From Deltaproteobacteria bacterium (lineage in GTDB: Bacteria > Acidobacteriota > Thermoanaerobaculia > Multivoradales > JAHZIX01): 64,000 nt of DNA. The stretch lies in the NCBI GenBank assembly GCA_022601195.1, contig JAHZIX010000049.1, forward strand, positions 1-64,000. Reading direction: 5' to 3'. Positions within the stretch are counted from its first letter, which is position 1. Every line of letters starts with the position of its first letter. The notes below the pieces were generated by a model. That model was given only the letters and a program-made list of their open reading frames with translations. It was not told where the DNA came from and searched no databases. The position numbers and the translations under genes are program-made. This document shows, piece after piece, positions 1-11,300 of this stretch.

Positions 1-119
1 TCATCGTCGTCGTCGTCATCGTCATCATCGTCGTCGTCGTCATCGTCATCATCGTCGTCGTCATCGTCGTCGTCGTCATCGTCGTCATCGTCGTCGTCAT
101 CATCGTCGTCATCGTCATC
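1..119 (-). repeat. Poly-Asp coding tract (GAC/GAT mixture)
   Basis: At least 39 consecutive Asp codons on the minus strand, mixing GAC and GAT irregularly in 6- and 9-base sub-repeats. The tract runs off the window edge, so its true length is unknown. Mixed codons argue that the protein sequence is selected and not only a slipped trinucleotide. Confidence 0.9.
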
Positions 120-980
120 GCCGTCACCGGGAGTCGGCTCATCGCGACTGGCAATGCCCACGTCGATCCAATTGGGGATGCCCGGCGAGGCAAAGGTGTC
201 GAGCTCGTTCAAAATGCCGTCACCGTCCTCGTCGGCGTCAGCGGCGTTGCTCAGTCCATCGCCGTCGATGTCGTCGTCGTCGGGGTTGATGATGCCGTCA
301 CCGTCCACGTCATCGTCGAAGATATTGTCGAAGCCATCGCCGTCTACGTCGATGTCGAGGCCATTTTCCACACCGTCTCCATCCACGTCATCGTCCAATC
401 CGTTGATCAGACCATCCTGATCTGCGTCCGGGTCCATCAAATTCGGCGTGCCGTCCTCATCCGTATCGGGTGCTCCCTTGAGGACCAGGTAGAAATATTG
501 ATTGAGCGCCGTGTTCAGGTAGTTGATGCGGTAGAGAGAGGTCTGGGGGTCGATCTCGGAGGCGAGCACGATCTGTTCGACCGTCTCCCCACCCGCAACT
601 CGAGCGCGAATTTCTCCCAGGGGAACATTGAGCAATCGAGACGCCATGGCTTCGGCGGCTATTCTCTGTAGCGGTTGCCCAGTGGAGGTCACCTCTTCCG
701 GTGTCAGATCCGCATGAGTTGCCACCAGGTAAACGATGGAGTTGAAGCCTACCTCTTGCCGCAAGCTGCGAGTAGCTCGGGTCACCCGGAGCCGTAGATC
801 CCTGACGACGGAATCGAGGTTGGTAATACAGGCGATCACTTCGGGGTCTTCCTGGGCGCCAACAGAAGGGGTCCAGACGGTAGGCATGCCACTCAGTACT
901 AGAAAAACCAGTGCTGCCACTCCCACTAGGACCATGAATGAATCCTTCGAGAATAGGCTTCGATCTTGCTTGGGCTTCAT
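1..980 (-). CDS. Exported acidic protein with calcium-binding-type repeats and poly-Asp tail (3' end outside window)
   Basis: Reading the reverse strand from an ATG at 980-978 gives an open frame to the window edge (326 codons, no stop reached). The start is chosen for its strong ribosome site (GGAGG about 7 bases upstream). Residues 1-42 look like a signal peptide with a hydrophobic core at about 16-30 and a possible cut after VGA. Residues 45-160 are a helical region with the pattern LGEI...GETVEQI...EID, also recognisable in the poly-Asp protein at 7131-8246. Then come about eight Asp-rich DxDxDG repeats of the thrombospondin type 3/EF-hand-like kind, followed by an uninterrupted Asp run of at least 39 residues. 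Function is unknown. Calcium binding at the cell surface or outside the cell is inferred from the repeats. It is divergent from the sensor kinase gene. Confidence 0.85.
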   Translation of the reverse strand, partial: MKPKQDRSLFSKDSFMVLVGVAALVFLVLSGMPTVWTPSVGAQEDPEVIACITNLDSVVRDLRLRVTRATRSLRQEVGFNSIVYLVATHADLTPEEVTSTGQPLQRIAAEAMASRLLNVPLGEIRARVAGGETVEQIVLASEIDPQTSLYRINYLNTALNQYFYLVLKGAPDTDEDGTPNLMDPDADQDGLINGLDDDVDGDGVENGLDIDVDGDGFDNIFDDDVDGDGIINPDDDDIDGDGLSNAADADEDGDGILNELDTFASPGIPNWIDVGIASRDEPTPGDGDDDDDDDDDDDDDDDDDDDDDDDDDDDDDDDDDDDDDDD

Positions 981-1066
981 TCTTGTTTCCTCCGTCTGCT
1001 GCGTCTATTCTAGAGACGCTCCCGAATCAGATGACGTTCCTATGCCATATTGCCAAGGCATCTCAG

Positions 1067-4000
1067 ATGATATTCCCCGCTGGATTAACACAACATGACC
1101 GACCTGGAGACCGATCCATCTCAGGCCTTGTCCTGGTCCTTCTGATCGCCCTAGGCGCCTCCATGGGGTCGCCCGCGTCGGCCTTGGACCCGGAAACCCT
1201 ACCGACCCAGTACCTCTTTGCCAACTGGCAGGACGATCTCCCCCAGAATACAGTGCAGGCCATTGCCCAGACCGCTGACGGCTATTTGTGGATCGGTACC
1301 CAGGGGGGCTTGAGTCGTTTCGACGGAATCCGTTTCACCGAAATGACTCCACAGGCACCCAATGAAGTCGCTGCTATGGACGTGCGCGATCTTCTACGGG
1401 ATTCCCAGGGGCGCCTGTGGGTGGGAACCCGCGGCGATGGTTTGTTCGTCGTCGAAAACGGTCGCTTGCGAGGCGAAAGGGCTTTGGACGCCATACCGTC
1501 CCGGGTGGTCTTCTCCCTCGCCGAGGGAGCTGGAGGGAATCTATGGATCGGGACTCGCAACTCTGGGGTCGTGCGCCTCAAAGAGGATCGGGCGGAGAGC
1601 TTCAGCTTGTCCCTAGGCCTGCCTAGCGAGCGGGTTTTTTCCGTTCTCGAGGATCGACAGGGCACTCTCTGGGCGGGCGCTTCCGAGGGCGGTCTGAGCC
1701 GTTTCGATGGAACCCGCTTCGCGGCTGTGGGGGAAGCCACCCTGAAAGGGGTCACCGTTCTCAGCCTGCTGGAAGATTCCACGGACCATCTGTGGGTTGG
1801 GACTCGCCGCTCCGGGCTGTTCCGTCTCGACCCGAGTCGCGAGCTTGCCCCGGAGCCCATCCTCGGACCCACCGGGCAGCCCTTTTCGGAAGGCATCATG
1901 GATCTCGGAGAGGATCGCCAAGGCAACGTCTGGGCAGCGACCTACGGCGGTGGTCTATTACGCATTCGCGACGGCCGCACTCGAGCGGTCACCGCCGCCT
2001 CCGGGCTAAGCGCCGAAGCGGTCATGGCGGTCTTCGAGGACCGAGAAGGCAACCTCTGGGCGGGCACCGAAGGCGGTGGCCTGAACCAGCTTCGGGACGG
2101 TACCTTTCGTACCTTCGGCCAGCCGGAAGGCCTCGGCAGCGAACAGGTTTGGACCGTCCTGGAAGATCGTCGAGGAGCTCTCTGGGTCGGCACTGAAGGA
2201 AGCGGCCTAGCTCGGCTCGAAGAGGACCACGTCTCCCTCTTCGGCACCTCCCAAGGTTTGTCTAGTGACTCGGTGACCGCCATCTTGGAGGATTCCAGGG
2301 GTGACCTTTGGGTCGGTAGCCGGGGCCAGGGCCTCAACCGAATCAGAGACGGCAAGGTGCGGATCTATGACCAATCCGACGGCCTCTCCAACAACACGAT
2401 TCTCGCCATGGCGGAAGGTCCGGATGGTGTTCTGTGGCTCGGGACTCCAGGGAGTGGCCTGAATCGCTTCGCAGATCCTCACTTCGAGAGCCTGACCCAA
2501 TACCCGGAGCTGGTCGATAACCTCATTCTCGCCCTGGCTTTGGGCTCCCAGGGAGAACTGCTCATCGGTACGGACTCGGGCTTGAAGATTCTTCGGGAAA
2601 CAGGGGTCGAAGTGTATTCGACGGACCAAGGACTCCCGAACAACACCGTCTTTTCTCTTCTCGCCGAGGAAGACGGGAGCGTTTGGCTCGGCACCTACGG
2701 CGGTGGTCTCAGTCTCCTGAGAGACGGACAGTTCGCCAACTTCGACCGCCGCCATGGCCTAGCCAGCGATGTCGTCCTGCAGATTCTCGATGACGATCAG
2801 GGAAACCTCTGGCTAGGGTCGAACCAGGGAATCTCGCGCCTCGCCAAGGAAGATCTGAAGGCCTTGGCCCGCGGCGAAAGACAAACCGTAGACGCTGTGT
2901 CCTATGGCAAAGCAGATGGCATGAGAGCCGCCGAGTGCAACGGTGGCTACCAACCCGCGGCTTTCAAGGATTCAAGGGGTCGGTTGTGGTTCTCGACCAT
3001 TCGCGGCGTGGTCACCGTCGACCCAGCCCGGCTGAGAACCAATGAGGTTCCTCCCGGCGTGGTGATCGAAGCCATCACGGTGGATGGCCAGGACCTCTTG
3101 TCGGTCGGTGACGGGGGCCACGAAGAGGCCACCGAGGCCCGGTTGCCGGCAGGGCGCCAGCGCTTCGAGATCACCTACTCCGGGTTGAGCTTCTCAGACC
3201 CCGAAGCGGTCCGCTTCCGCTACCGCCTGGAAGGGTACGACCGCGACTGGATCGACGTCGGATCCGAACGACGAGCCACCTACACCAACCTCCCCACCGG
3301 CCAATCCTACCGATTCCAAGTCTCGGCAGCCAACGAAGCCGGAGTTTGGAATGAGCAGGGAGCGGCCTACTCCTTCTACATCGAGCCCTTCTTCTACCAG
3401 CAGCCCTGGTTTCTCGCCCTACTGGCGGCTGTACTCTTCCTCACCGCCTGGCTCGCCTATCGACTCCGGGTAAGACATCTGGTTCGCCGGACAGCTCATT
3501 TGGAGGCCGTTGTCTCCGATAGGACCCGCGAAGTCGTCGAGCAACGGGACCAGTTGAGAGAAGCCAACGTGCAGCTCACCAGTCTCAACAACTTCAAGAG
3601 TGAATTCTTGGGGATCGCAGCTCACGATCTCAAGAACCCTCTGAGTGTGATCTATGCCTATGCAGGAGTGATCGCCGAAAAAGCCGGCGACAACCCACGG
3701 CTGGTGCGCATCGCTCGACGCATCTCCACCTCCACCAATCAGATGCTCAACATCGTCTCTGACCTCCTGGACACTACGGCCATGGAAAGTGGCAAGCTGC
3801 GTTTCGAGCCGGAGCCGGTCAACGTGTCTGCCACGATCACCGATATCTTGGAACGCTACCAGTTGGCAGCTGCGGAACGAGGGGTGGAGCTTCGACTCAC
3901 AGCCGAAGAAGACGTTCAGGCCTGCGTTGATCTGGAGAAGGTTACGCGCATCGTCGAAAATCTACTCAGCAACGCCATTCGTTACACGGAAGATAGCTCC

Positions 4001-4300
4001 ACGGTCGAAGTGCGTCTGGAACAGCTTGGCGAGGCTCCGGAGCAACGTATTCGCTTGGCTGTCATCGACGAGGGACCAGGCCTGTCCGAGGACCAGATCT
4101 CGAGAATTTTCGATCGCTTCGAAAGGTTGGCCGCCAAACACGGCGTCGAAGAGAGGTCCGTCGGCCTGGGCCTCTCCATCGTCAAGCAATTCGTCGAGAT
4201 TCATCAGGGGACAGTGTGGGTGGACAGCACCCCGGGGAGGGGATCGACCTTTTACGTCGAGCTTCCCAGGGAAGCCTCGCCGCAGGGAGTAGGCTCCTAA
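1067..4300 (+). CDS. Beta-propeller sensor histidine kinase (Reg_prop/Y_Y_Y type)
   Basis: A periplasmic sensor that autophosphorylates and passes phosphate to a response regulator. The frame is open from 938, but that start overlaps the divergent gene. The ATG at 1067 leaves an intergenic space, has AAGG upstream and gives a good signal peptide ending SPASA. About 14 repeats of the form GxLWxGTxxxGLxR span residues 45-655, enough for two seven-bladed propellers. A Y_Y_Y domain follows (about 690-780), then one membrane helix (about 790-815), a HisKA domain with the His in FLGIAAHDLKNP, and a HATPase with N box (ENLLSNAIRYTE), G1 (DEGPGL) and G2 (GLGLSIVK). There is no receiver domain. The ligand is unknown; propeller sensors of this family are often polysaccharide sensors. 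Its stop overlaps the convergent regulator by 4 bases. Confidence 0.93.
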   Translation: MIFPAGLTQHDRPGDRSISGLVLVLLIALGASMGSPASALDPETLPTQYLFANWQDDLPQNTVQAIAQTADGYLWIGTQGGLSRFDGIRFTEMTPQAPNEVAAMDVRDLLRDSQGRLWVGTRGDGLFVVENGRLRGERALDAIPSRVVFSLAEGAGGNLWIGTRNSGVVRLKEDRAESFSLSLGLPSERVFSVLEDRQGTLWAGASEGGLSRFDGTRFAAVGEATLKGVTVLSLLEDSTDHLWVGTRRSGLFRLDPSRELAPEPILGPTGQPFSEGIMDLGEDRQGNVWAATYGGGLLRIRDGRTRAVTAASGLSAEAVMAVFEDREGNLWAGTEGGGLNQLRDGTFRTFGQPEGLGSEQVWTVLEDRRGALWVGTEGSGLARLEEDHVSLFGTSQGLSSDSVTAILEDSRGDLWVGSRGQGLNRIRDGKVRIYDQSDGLSNNTILAMAEGPDGVLWLGTPGSGLNRFADPHFESLTQYPELVDNLILALALGSQGELLIGTDSGLKILRETGVEVYSTDQGLPNNTVFSLLAEEDGSVWLGTYGGGLSLLRDGQFANFDRRHGLASDVVLQILDDDQGNLWLGSNQGISRLAKEDLKALARGERQTVDAVSYGKADGMRAAECNGGYQPAAFKDSRGRLWFSTIRGVVTVDPARLRTNEVPPGVVIEAITVDGQDLLSVGDGGHEEATEARLPAGRQRFEITYSGLSFSDPEAVRFRYRLEGYDRDWIDVGSERRATYTNLPTGQSYRFQVSAANEAGVWNEQGAAYSFYIEPFFYQQPWFLALLAAVLFLTAWLAYRLRVRHLVRRTAHLEAVVSDRTREVVEQRDQLREANVQLTSLNNFKSEFLGIAAHDLKNPLSVIYAYAGVIAEKAGDNPRLVRIARRISTSTNQMLNIVSDLLDTTAMESGKLRFEPEPVNVSATITDILERYQLAAAERGVELRLTAEEDVQACVDLEKVTRIVENLLSNAIRYTEDSSTVEVRLEQLGEAPEQRIRLAVIDEGPGLSEDQISRIFDRFERLAAKHGVEERSVGLGLSIVKQFVEIHQGTVWVDSTPGRGSTFYVELPREASPQGVGS

Positions 4301-4965
4301 CCGCTAAAGCGGTAGCCCACTCCTTTGACCGTCTCAATCAAGGCTTGGTCGCTGTGTTCCGCTAGTTTGCGGCGTAGTCGATGTATGAAGACCTGCAGGA
4401 CATTGGTCTGGAGCTCCAAGTCCTCTTCCCACACTTGGTTCACCAACTCCTGCCGGGGGATGACCTCACCGGGCTTCTGCGCCAGGCACTCCAGAATGCT
4501 GAATTCCTTGGCGGATAGGTCCAGTGAATTCCCGGCTATTTTCGCCAAGCGTCGGGCCGGGTCCATGGAGAGCTCTCCTGACCGAATCCAAGCGGCTCCG
4601 CTTCGCGGGCTTCTGCGCAACAGACTTCGCAAACGAGCCTTCAGCTCGGAGAACTGAAAGGGCTTGGCGAGATAGTCATCGGCCCCAGCGTCGAGGCCGC
4701 CAACTCTGTCGTCGACGGAAGACTGTGCGGTCAGCATCAGCACTGGAGTCGCGACTCCATCTTGGCGCCACCGGCTGAGTAGCTCCAAGCCGCTGGGGGG
4801 TGGAATCTGGCGATCGAGCACAACCGCATCGTACTCGTTGATGTCCATCAGCTCAGCCGCCCCTTCGCCGTCACGAGCCAAGTCCACGGCATAGAGCTCG
4901 TCCCGAAGCTCCTCGGCTACCGCATCACCCAGAACTCTCTCGTCTTCGACCAATAGAATTCTCAT
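4297..4965 (-). CDS. OmpR/PhoB-family response regulator
   Basis: Typical 222-residue two-domain regulator. The receiver has the acidic pair E7-D8, phospho-acceptor D51 (VVLDRQIP), the Thr of LMLTAQ and the Lys of LAKPF. The C-terminal winged-helix domain ends in the usual LIETVKGVGYRFSG. It is the obvious candidate partner of the convergent propeller kinase, whose stop codon it overlaps by 4 bases; tail-to-tail layout is unusual for a pair and means separate promoters. Target genes cannot be read from the sequence. The neighbouring exported proteins are candidates by position only. Confidence 0.95.
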   Translation of the reverse strand: MRILLVEDERVLGDAVAEELRDELYAVDLARDGEGAAELMDINEYDAVVLDRQIPPPSGLELLSRWRQDGVATPVLMLTAQSSVDDRVGGLDAGADDYLAKPFQFSELKARLRSLLRRSPRSGAAWIRSGELSMDPARRLAKIAGNSLDLSAKEFSILECLAQKPGEVIPRQELVNQVWEEDLELQTNVLQVFIHRLRRKLAEHSDQALIETVKGVGYRFSG

Positions 4966-5136
4966 CGTAAAAGCCTCGTTAGAAAAGTCCTCTATGGCTG
5001 ACCGTCATCTCAGATTCATCTCGCTGTTGACACAATAGGTTCATTGGAAGCTTCCGTCCGGGATTCTAATTAGGTCTCTAGGAGATCAAGCCTTGGATGA
5101 ACCGAACATGACGCCCCAGGAGAACCACGTCGCGCC

Positions 5137-7026
5137 ATGAATAGAGCTCAACGCAATCGCATCGTCCTGCTGACCGGTTTCTTGATCGCCGCTGGTGTCT
5201 TCGCCAGGGAGGTCACCCTACGAGGCTCTGCCATCTCTACCGCGAGGCACCAGCCATCTCCGTCCCAAAAGGCATCTCGACTCGGGGGCCCGCCATCCGG
5301 GCAATTCGAGGTCGACTCAGCTTTGCCAAAGCTACCACCGGAGAGACTCGAAAGAGCCCTTCTCTTAGCTCGAAGCTCTCTCTCCCGGACCGTTGACGAA
5401 GGACACCAGAAGAAGAAAGCCAAGGCCTACGATCCCCAGCAACCCACAGCCCTGGTCAGCCTATCAAGGCATCGTTCATCCGCCCTTCTAGCCCGCGGCC
5501 AAGGCCCCACCCTCGAAGAAGCGGTGAAACAGGCAGCCTCAGAGCTGGCGACCAGAGCGACTGCAGACGACATCCGGACAGGTCATTTGAAGGTCGATCT
5601 GGCATTCTGGCAGGGAGAAGAGGAACGCTTTGACAGCGAGGGGCAGAGTACTGCCCAGAGCCTTCTGGATGGGATTTGGCTCCCCAAGCCAGACGTCACC
5701 CTCCTGCCGGAGGAGATGCTCTCTCGGCGCATGCTGGATGATCGGGGAGACCTCCATTCCGGACGACTGGCCCGCTATTTGACCGAAAAGGGGAGATCTC
5801 TGGAAGCGCTCAATGGCAACCCCAGTAAATCCGGTTCCCCCTTTCGCCGGCTACGGTTTCAATCGATCGCTGAAGGTCCTGATGGCGAGGCCATGCCTCT
5901 GTTCCGAGGCAATTCGACTGCACCATCGATCACCCCCGATTCCCTCCTCGAAGCAGCTCGGGCCGGCGGCGAATATCTGCTGCGCCACCACCAACCGAAC
6001 GGTCTGTTCGACTACAGCTATCGAGCCAAGAGAGATAAATACGACGACTCCTACAATCTTCTGCGCCACGCAGGGACCTGCTATGCCCTCCTGGAGCTCT
6101 ACGAGGCCACCGGCGACGCGCGCTACCGGGCCGCCGCCCGTCTCGGCCTCGAGAAACTACTGACCAAGGCACGCCCTCCAAAACCGGAGCATCGGGAGGC
6201 TCATTTCGAAGCTATCGTGTCTCCCGGCGAAGAGGCGAAACTCGGAGGTGCGGCTCTCACGATTCTCGCCTTGATGCGCTACCGGGAGGCCAGCGGCGAG
6301 AGCCTTTGGTTGGATCGAGCTCGCAACCTCGCCACCTTTCTCGTCTTTCAACAGGAGCCCTCCGGGCACTTCTTCAGCAAATATTTCTACGGTCCTCCAG
6401 ACCCAGAGCCCTTCGAGTCCATTTACTACCCCGGTGAGGCCATCCTTTCTCTAATGCGCCTATACCGGGAGGATCCAGACCCCCGCTGGCTGGAAACTGC
6501 CCGCAAGGGCGCCGATTGGCTGATGGATGTTCGCGATACCGGCAAGGCCGTGAAGGATCTACCTCATGATCACTGGCTCCTCATGGGCCTCAACGAGCTG
6601 CACCAAGTGACCGAGGATCCCCGCTACGCCCAGCACGGCGCCCGCATCGCTCAAGCCATCATCGAAGCCCAGCGCACCGCAGGGCCACCCCTCGATTGGG
6701 TGGGCAGCTACTACACCCCTCCCCGATCGACCCCCACTGCGACTCGATCCGAGGCCCTAGTGGCGATGGTTCACTTGGCGAAACGAGTCCGCATGGACCC
6801 TACTCCCTACCTGGAAGCACTGCGCAGGGCCGCCTCGTTCCAGCTACGATGTCAGCTGACGGAGCAGAACTCTCTCTACTTGCCCCGACCGGATCTCGCC
6901 CTTGGTGGCTTCCGCCGCAGCCTCACCAACTGGGAGGTGCGCATCGACTATGTGCAACACAACCTTTCCGCACTCTTGGGTCTGCGGACGCTCCTGGAAA
7001 CCGAAGCGAGGGCAGGTTCGTCATGA
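5137..7026 (+). CDS. Exported alpha/alpha-toroid (six-hairpin glycosidase-like) protein
   Basis: 629 residues with an N-terminal signal or anchor (VLLTGFLIAAGVFA, residues 10-23). Residues 40-250 are a poorly recognised region with a helical stretch (LEEAVKQAASELATRA) that faintly recalls AMMECR1-like proteins. Residues 270-620 contain repeated helical hairpins such as GGEYLLRHHQPNGLFDY, YALLELYEATGDARY and LALMRYREASGES, which is the pattern of the (alpha/alpha)6 toroid seen in glycosidases, lyases and thioredoxin-linked six-hairpin proteins. No catalytic pair can be named. Carbohydrate-related activity in the periplasm or outside the cell is inferred. The start follows a weak ribosome site; an ATG at 5107 is out of frame. 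Confidence 0.8.
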   Translation: MNRAQRNRIVLLTGFLIAAGVFAREVTLRGSAISTARHQPSPSQKASRLGGPPSGQFEVDSALPKLPPERLERALLLARSSLSRTVDEGHQKKKAKAYDPQQPTALVSLSRHRSSALLARGQGPTLEEAVKQAASELATRATADDIRTGHLKVDLAFWQGEEERFDSEGQSTAQSLLDGIWLPKPDVTLLPEEMLSRRMLDDRGDLHSGRLARYLTEKGRSLEALNGNPSKSGSPFRRLRFQSIAEGPDGEAMPLFRGNSTAPSITPDSLLEAARAGGEYLLRHHQPNGLFDYSYRAKRDKYDDSYNLLRHAGTCYALLELYEATGDARYRAAARLGLEKLLTKARPPKPEHREAHFEAIVSPGEEAKLGGAALTILALMRYREASGESLWLDRARNLATFLVFQQEPSGHFFSKYFYGPPDPEPFESIYYPGEAILSLMRLYREDPDPRWLETARKGADWLMDVRDTGKAVKDLPHDHWLLMGLNELHQVTEDPRYAQHGARIAQAIIEAQRTAGPPLDWVGSYYTPPRSTPTATRSEALVAMVHLAKRVRMDPTPYLEALRRAASFQLRCQLTEQNSLYLPRPDLALGGFRRSLTNWEVRIDYVQHNLSALLGLRTLLETEARAGSS

Positions 7027-7130
7027 TTCATTCATCTTGATTGCGCCATCCTTCTCAACGTTCGCTCTTTCGATTCTGAAGAGATGAGGCCCACCGGATT
7101 CCTCCGGAGCCCAGAAAAGGAGATCTCACC

Positions 7131-8246
<1,116 letters not shown>

Positions 8247-8325
8247 ATCGGAGCCGTAGAGCGAAAACACCGATAGGAGGGCGCCGCCCCAGAGCTGGCG
8301 ACGTCCTCCATCGCCTTCCAGAACC

Positions 8326-11300
8326 ATGACCAAGCCGACTGAAAACCGACCCCTCCTGGCCAAGCTTGCGTGGCGATATGGAGCCCCTTTGGCGGCCTTG
8401 ATAGCGGCAATCGTCGCAGCCAAGGCAGGGGACGGAACCACGGTTCGACTGGTTCTCGTAGGCCTTGCCATTGCTTTGCTGGCCCTTCCCTTGGTGGCTA
8501 CCGAGAGGCTGCGAATCTCCCGGACGCGCCAAACCCAGCTCCTCGCCATCCTCGCTTTGGCGGCCTGGGGACACGCCTCAGCTCTACAGATATGGCAGCT
8601 CACCACCTCCCCTTGGGTTCGAGTGTGGAATGTCTTCCACTACTACCTGGGGGCCGAGTACTTCGAAGAATTGGGGTTTGTCGAGCTCTACGACGCTGCC
8701 CTCGAGGCGGACAAGCAGGGGGACGATTATTGGAACAACATCACCGAGGTCCGAAATCTGCGGACCTATGAGGTCGAACCGCGTTCCGTTGGCGAAGCCC
8801 GATTCGACCCCGCCGAGGTTTTCACTCCCCAGCGTTGGGAAGAATTCCGAGCCGACGTGGCGGCTCTTCAAGTCCATCGATCACCTGATCGATGGAAAAA
8901 CATCTTCATCGATCGCGGCTATAATCCGCCGCCGTTTTGGACCTTCGTCGGTCAGCGCCTGACGGCACTTCTCCCGGCGACCTCCCTGGTTTCCCTGAAG
9001 CTCCTGGTCAGCCTCGACCTCCTATTGATGGCCGCTATCTTCTGGCTCATTCGCCGTACCTTCGGCCTCCGTCCAGCCGTCTTGGTTTTCCTCTTTATCG
9101 CTCTATCACCAGTGAATGGGAATCGCCTGGCGGGAGGATTCCTCCAATACGATTGGTTCTGCGCCATTGCCGCAGCAATCTGCTTTGTCAAGCGGGAAAA
9201 GCCCATCGCCTCGGCGGCCTGTCTGGCCTATGCGGTGCTGACCCGAGTTTTCCCCGCCGTCCTGGTGGCTGCCGCACTGGTTCCGGTGGTGGTTTTCTGG
9301 GTACGAACCGGCAGGATCCGCCAGTTCCAGCTGCGCTTCTTCGTAGCTCTCGGCCTATTTGGATTGGTAGGTCTAGGACTGGGAAGCCTCACCGGTCGTG
9401 GGCCCACCGCCTGGGTGGAGTTCACCAGCAATATCGGCCACCACTCGGAGGCTCACACTTGGGGCCAGCGGCGCGTGGGTCTCAAACATTGGTTCATCCA
9501 CGATCAGAGATCCTTCGCCTTCGATGAAGGAGGTCGAGAGCGTCGGGCGATCTTCGCCCAGCAACTGCCCCTTTACCAAGGTACGGCCGCTCTTGGCTTT
9601 GCCGCTTTCGCCCTCGTCGCTTACCGTCGCCGCCGACAGGATGCGCTGCTCCTGGGCTTGGTGCCGTTCTTCCTGATCGCAGTGAGCTCGCGGTACTACT
9701 GGGCAGTTCTAGCCCTGGTGCCCCTGCTCCGTGCTCCCGGAGCACCCGGTCACCGGCAAAGGGATCGACTGGCCTTGGCTCAGGCCGGCATCTATGGCGC
9801 GTTCTATGCCTTCGAATTCTTCCGGCCGAGCCCCTTCGGGGCTTACAGCATCCTCAACCTGTCCATTACCGCCTTCCTGACCTGGATGATGGCAGGTTTC
9901 CTGATTCGCGAGGTCCGGGCTCGAAAGCGGTTGAGAGAGCGCCGGGGGCTACCTTGGTTTCACTCCGGAGCCCTTCGGATCGGCTTCTTTGCTCTGCTGT
10001 TCGTGGTTCTCTGTCTACTGCGCATGCCACACCAAGATCGTCCCATCCGCGATGTCGACGAGTCGGTGAGCGCCATCATCGCCACCACCTGGCTCGAAGG
10101 GGGCATCCCCTACCGGGACGCTATCGATCAACGAGGCCCGGTGACCTATCTTCTCTATGCCTTGACCTTCCTGGTAGCCGGCGCCAACAACATGTACGCC
10201 GTCCACTGGCTGCTGCTACTGCTCATCCTGGTTTCGGCTTGGGTGGTGTTTCAGCTGGCGAAAGAGCTACGCCCAGGCCCCAGTGGCTGGGCCATGGCCT
10301 TCGTAGCCGCTGCTTTCCTCACCATCGCCACCTATACCTACAAACGCAGCCAGCTGCTGGCCTTCCATACGGAATGGCCCGGAATGTTGGCGAGTGCCAT
10401 CGGCATGCTGTTGTTGTGGCGTGGCATCCACAGGCAGCGCACTCGGGAGCTGTGGCTTTCAGGAATCTCCTTCGGAGCTGCTTTTCTCAGCAAACAACCG
10501 GCCGTATTCGATGGGGCGGCAGCTGGGATCTTCCTGCTACTCCTAGCCTGGTCCCGGGGCCGCCTGTTCCATAAGGATCACTTTGTAACCACCTTGAAGC
10601 ATGCCGTGGCCTTAGCTGGTGGCTTCTTCGCTGCGGTACTGGCCTGCGCAGCTTATTTCGCTGCCTACGGGGCCCTGGGAGACTTTTACCTCTACTACTG
10701 GCAATACAACGTCGAGCACTACACCGCGGTGGTTCCTCTCCGAGACAAGCTCTCTGCTCTCAATCCCTGGGACCATAGCCGGCACTACCTACGCTCCAAC
10801 CCACTGCTCTTCGTCGCTGGCACCCTGAGTTGCCTAGCCGCACTGAAGGCCTCCTTAGGGGCCTCGCTGCACAAACGGTCACTAGACGGCCGATTTCTCC
10901 TTTTCCTCTGGCTGCTCTTCTCCTACTTCGGAGCTTCCTACAGCGGCAGAAATTTTGGCCACTATTTCATTCAGATCCTTCCACCCCTGTGCCTGCTCAG
11001 CGCTTGGTTCGTGGTCGACCTTTGGCAAAAAGCGAGGGAATTCGCCCCCTCCCGCCTAGGTACCTGGATTTTCCGCGAGGCCTTGGTGTGGGTGTTGATC
11101 CTAGGCCTCGGCAGCTCCGTCTATCGGTACCGCCGGGATATCGCTCTGACCAACATTTGGCAGCCCGCCCGTACCAAGGTGGAACGCCAGGGCCTGTTGG
11201 ATTACATTCGCGCCACAACGGACTCCGAGGACACGATCTTCGTTTGGGGCTACAACCCGGAGATCTACATGCTCACTCCCCGGCGCTCCGCCACTCGTTA

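Noticed and set aside
1-124. Repeat array resembling CRISPR or simple satellite
   Set aside because: Repeats are 3-18 bases, without spacers, and in frame as Asp codons; same for 7632-7856.
154-420. Ser/Pro-rich open frame on the plus strand
   Set aside because: Antisense of the Asp-rich repeat region of the minus-strand gene; no ribosome site; the composition is explained by the reverse complement of GAT/GAC/GGC codons.
938-1066. Longer N-terminus for the sensor kinase
   Set aside because: Would overlap the start of the divergent gene and hide the signal peptide; the ATG at 1067 fits better.
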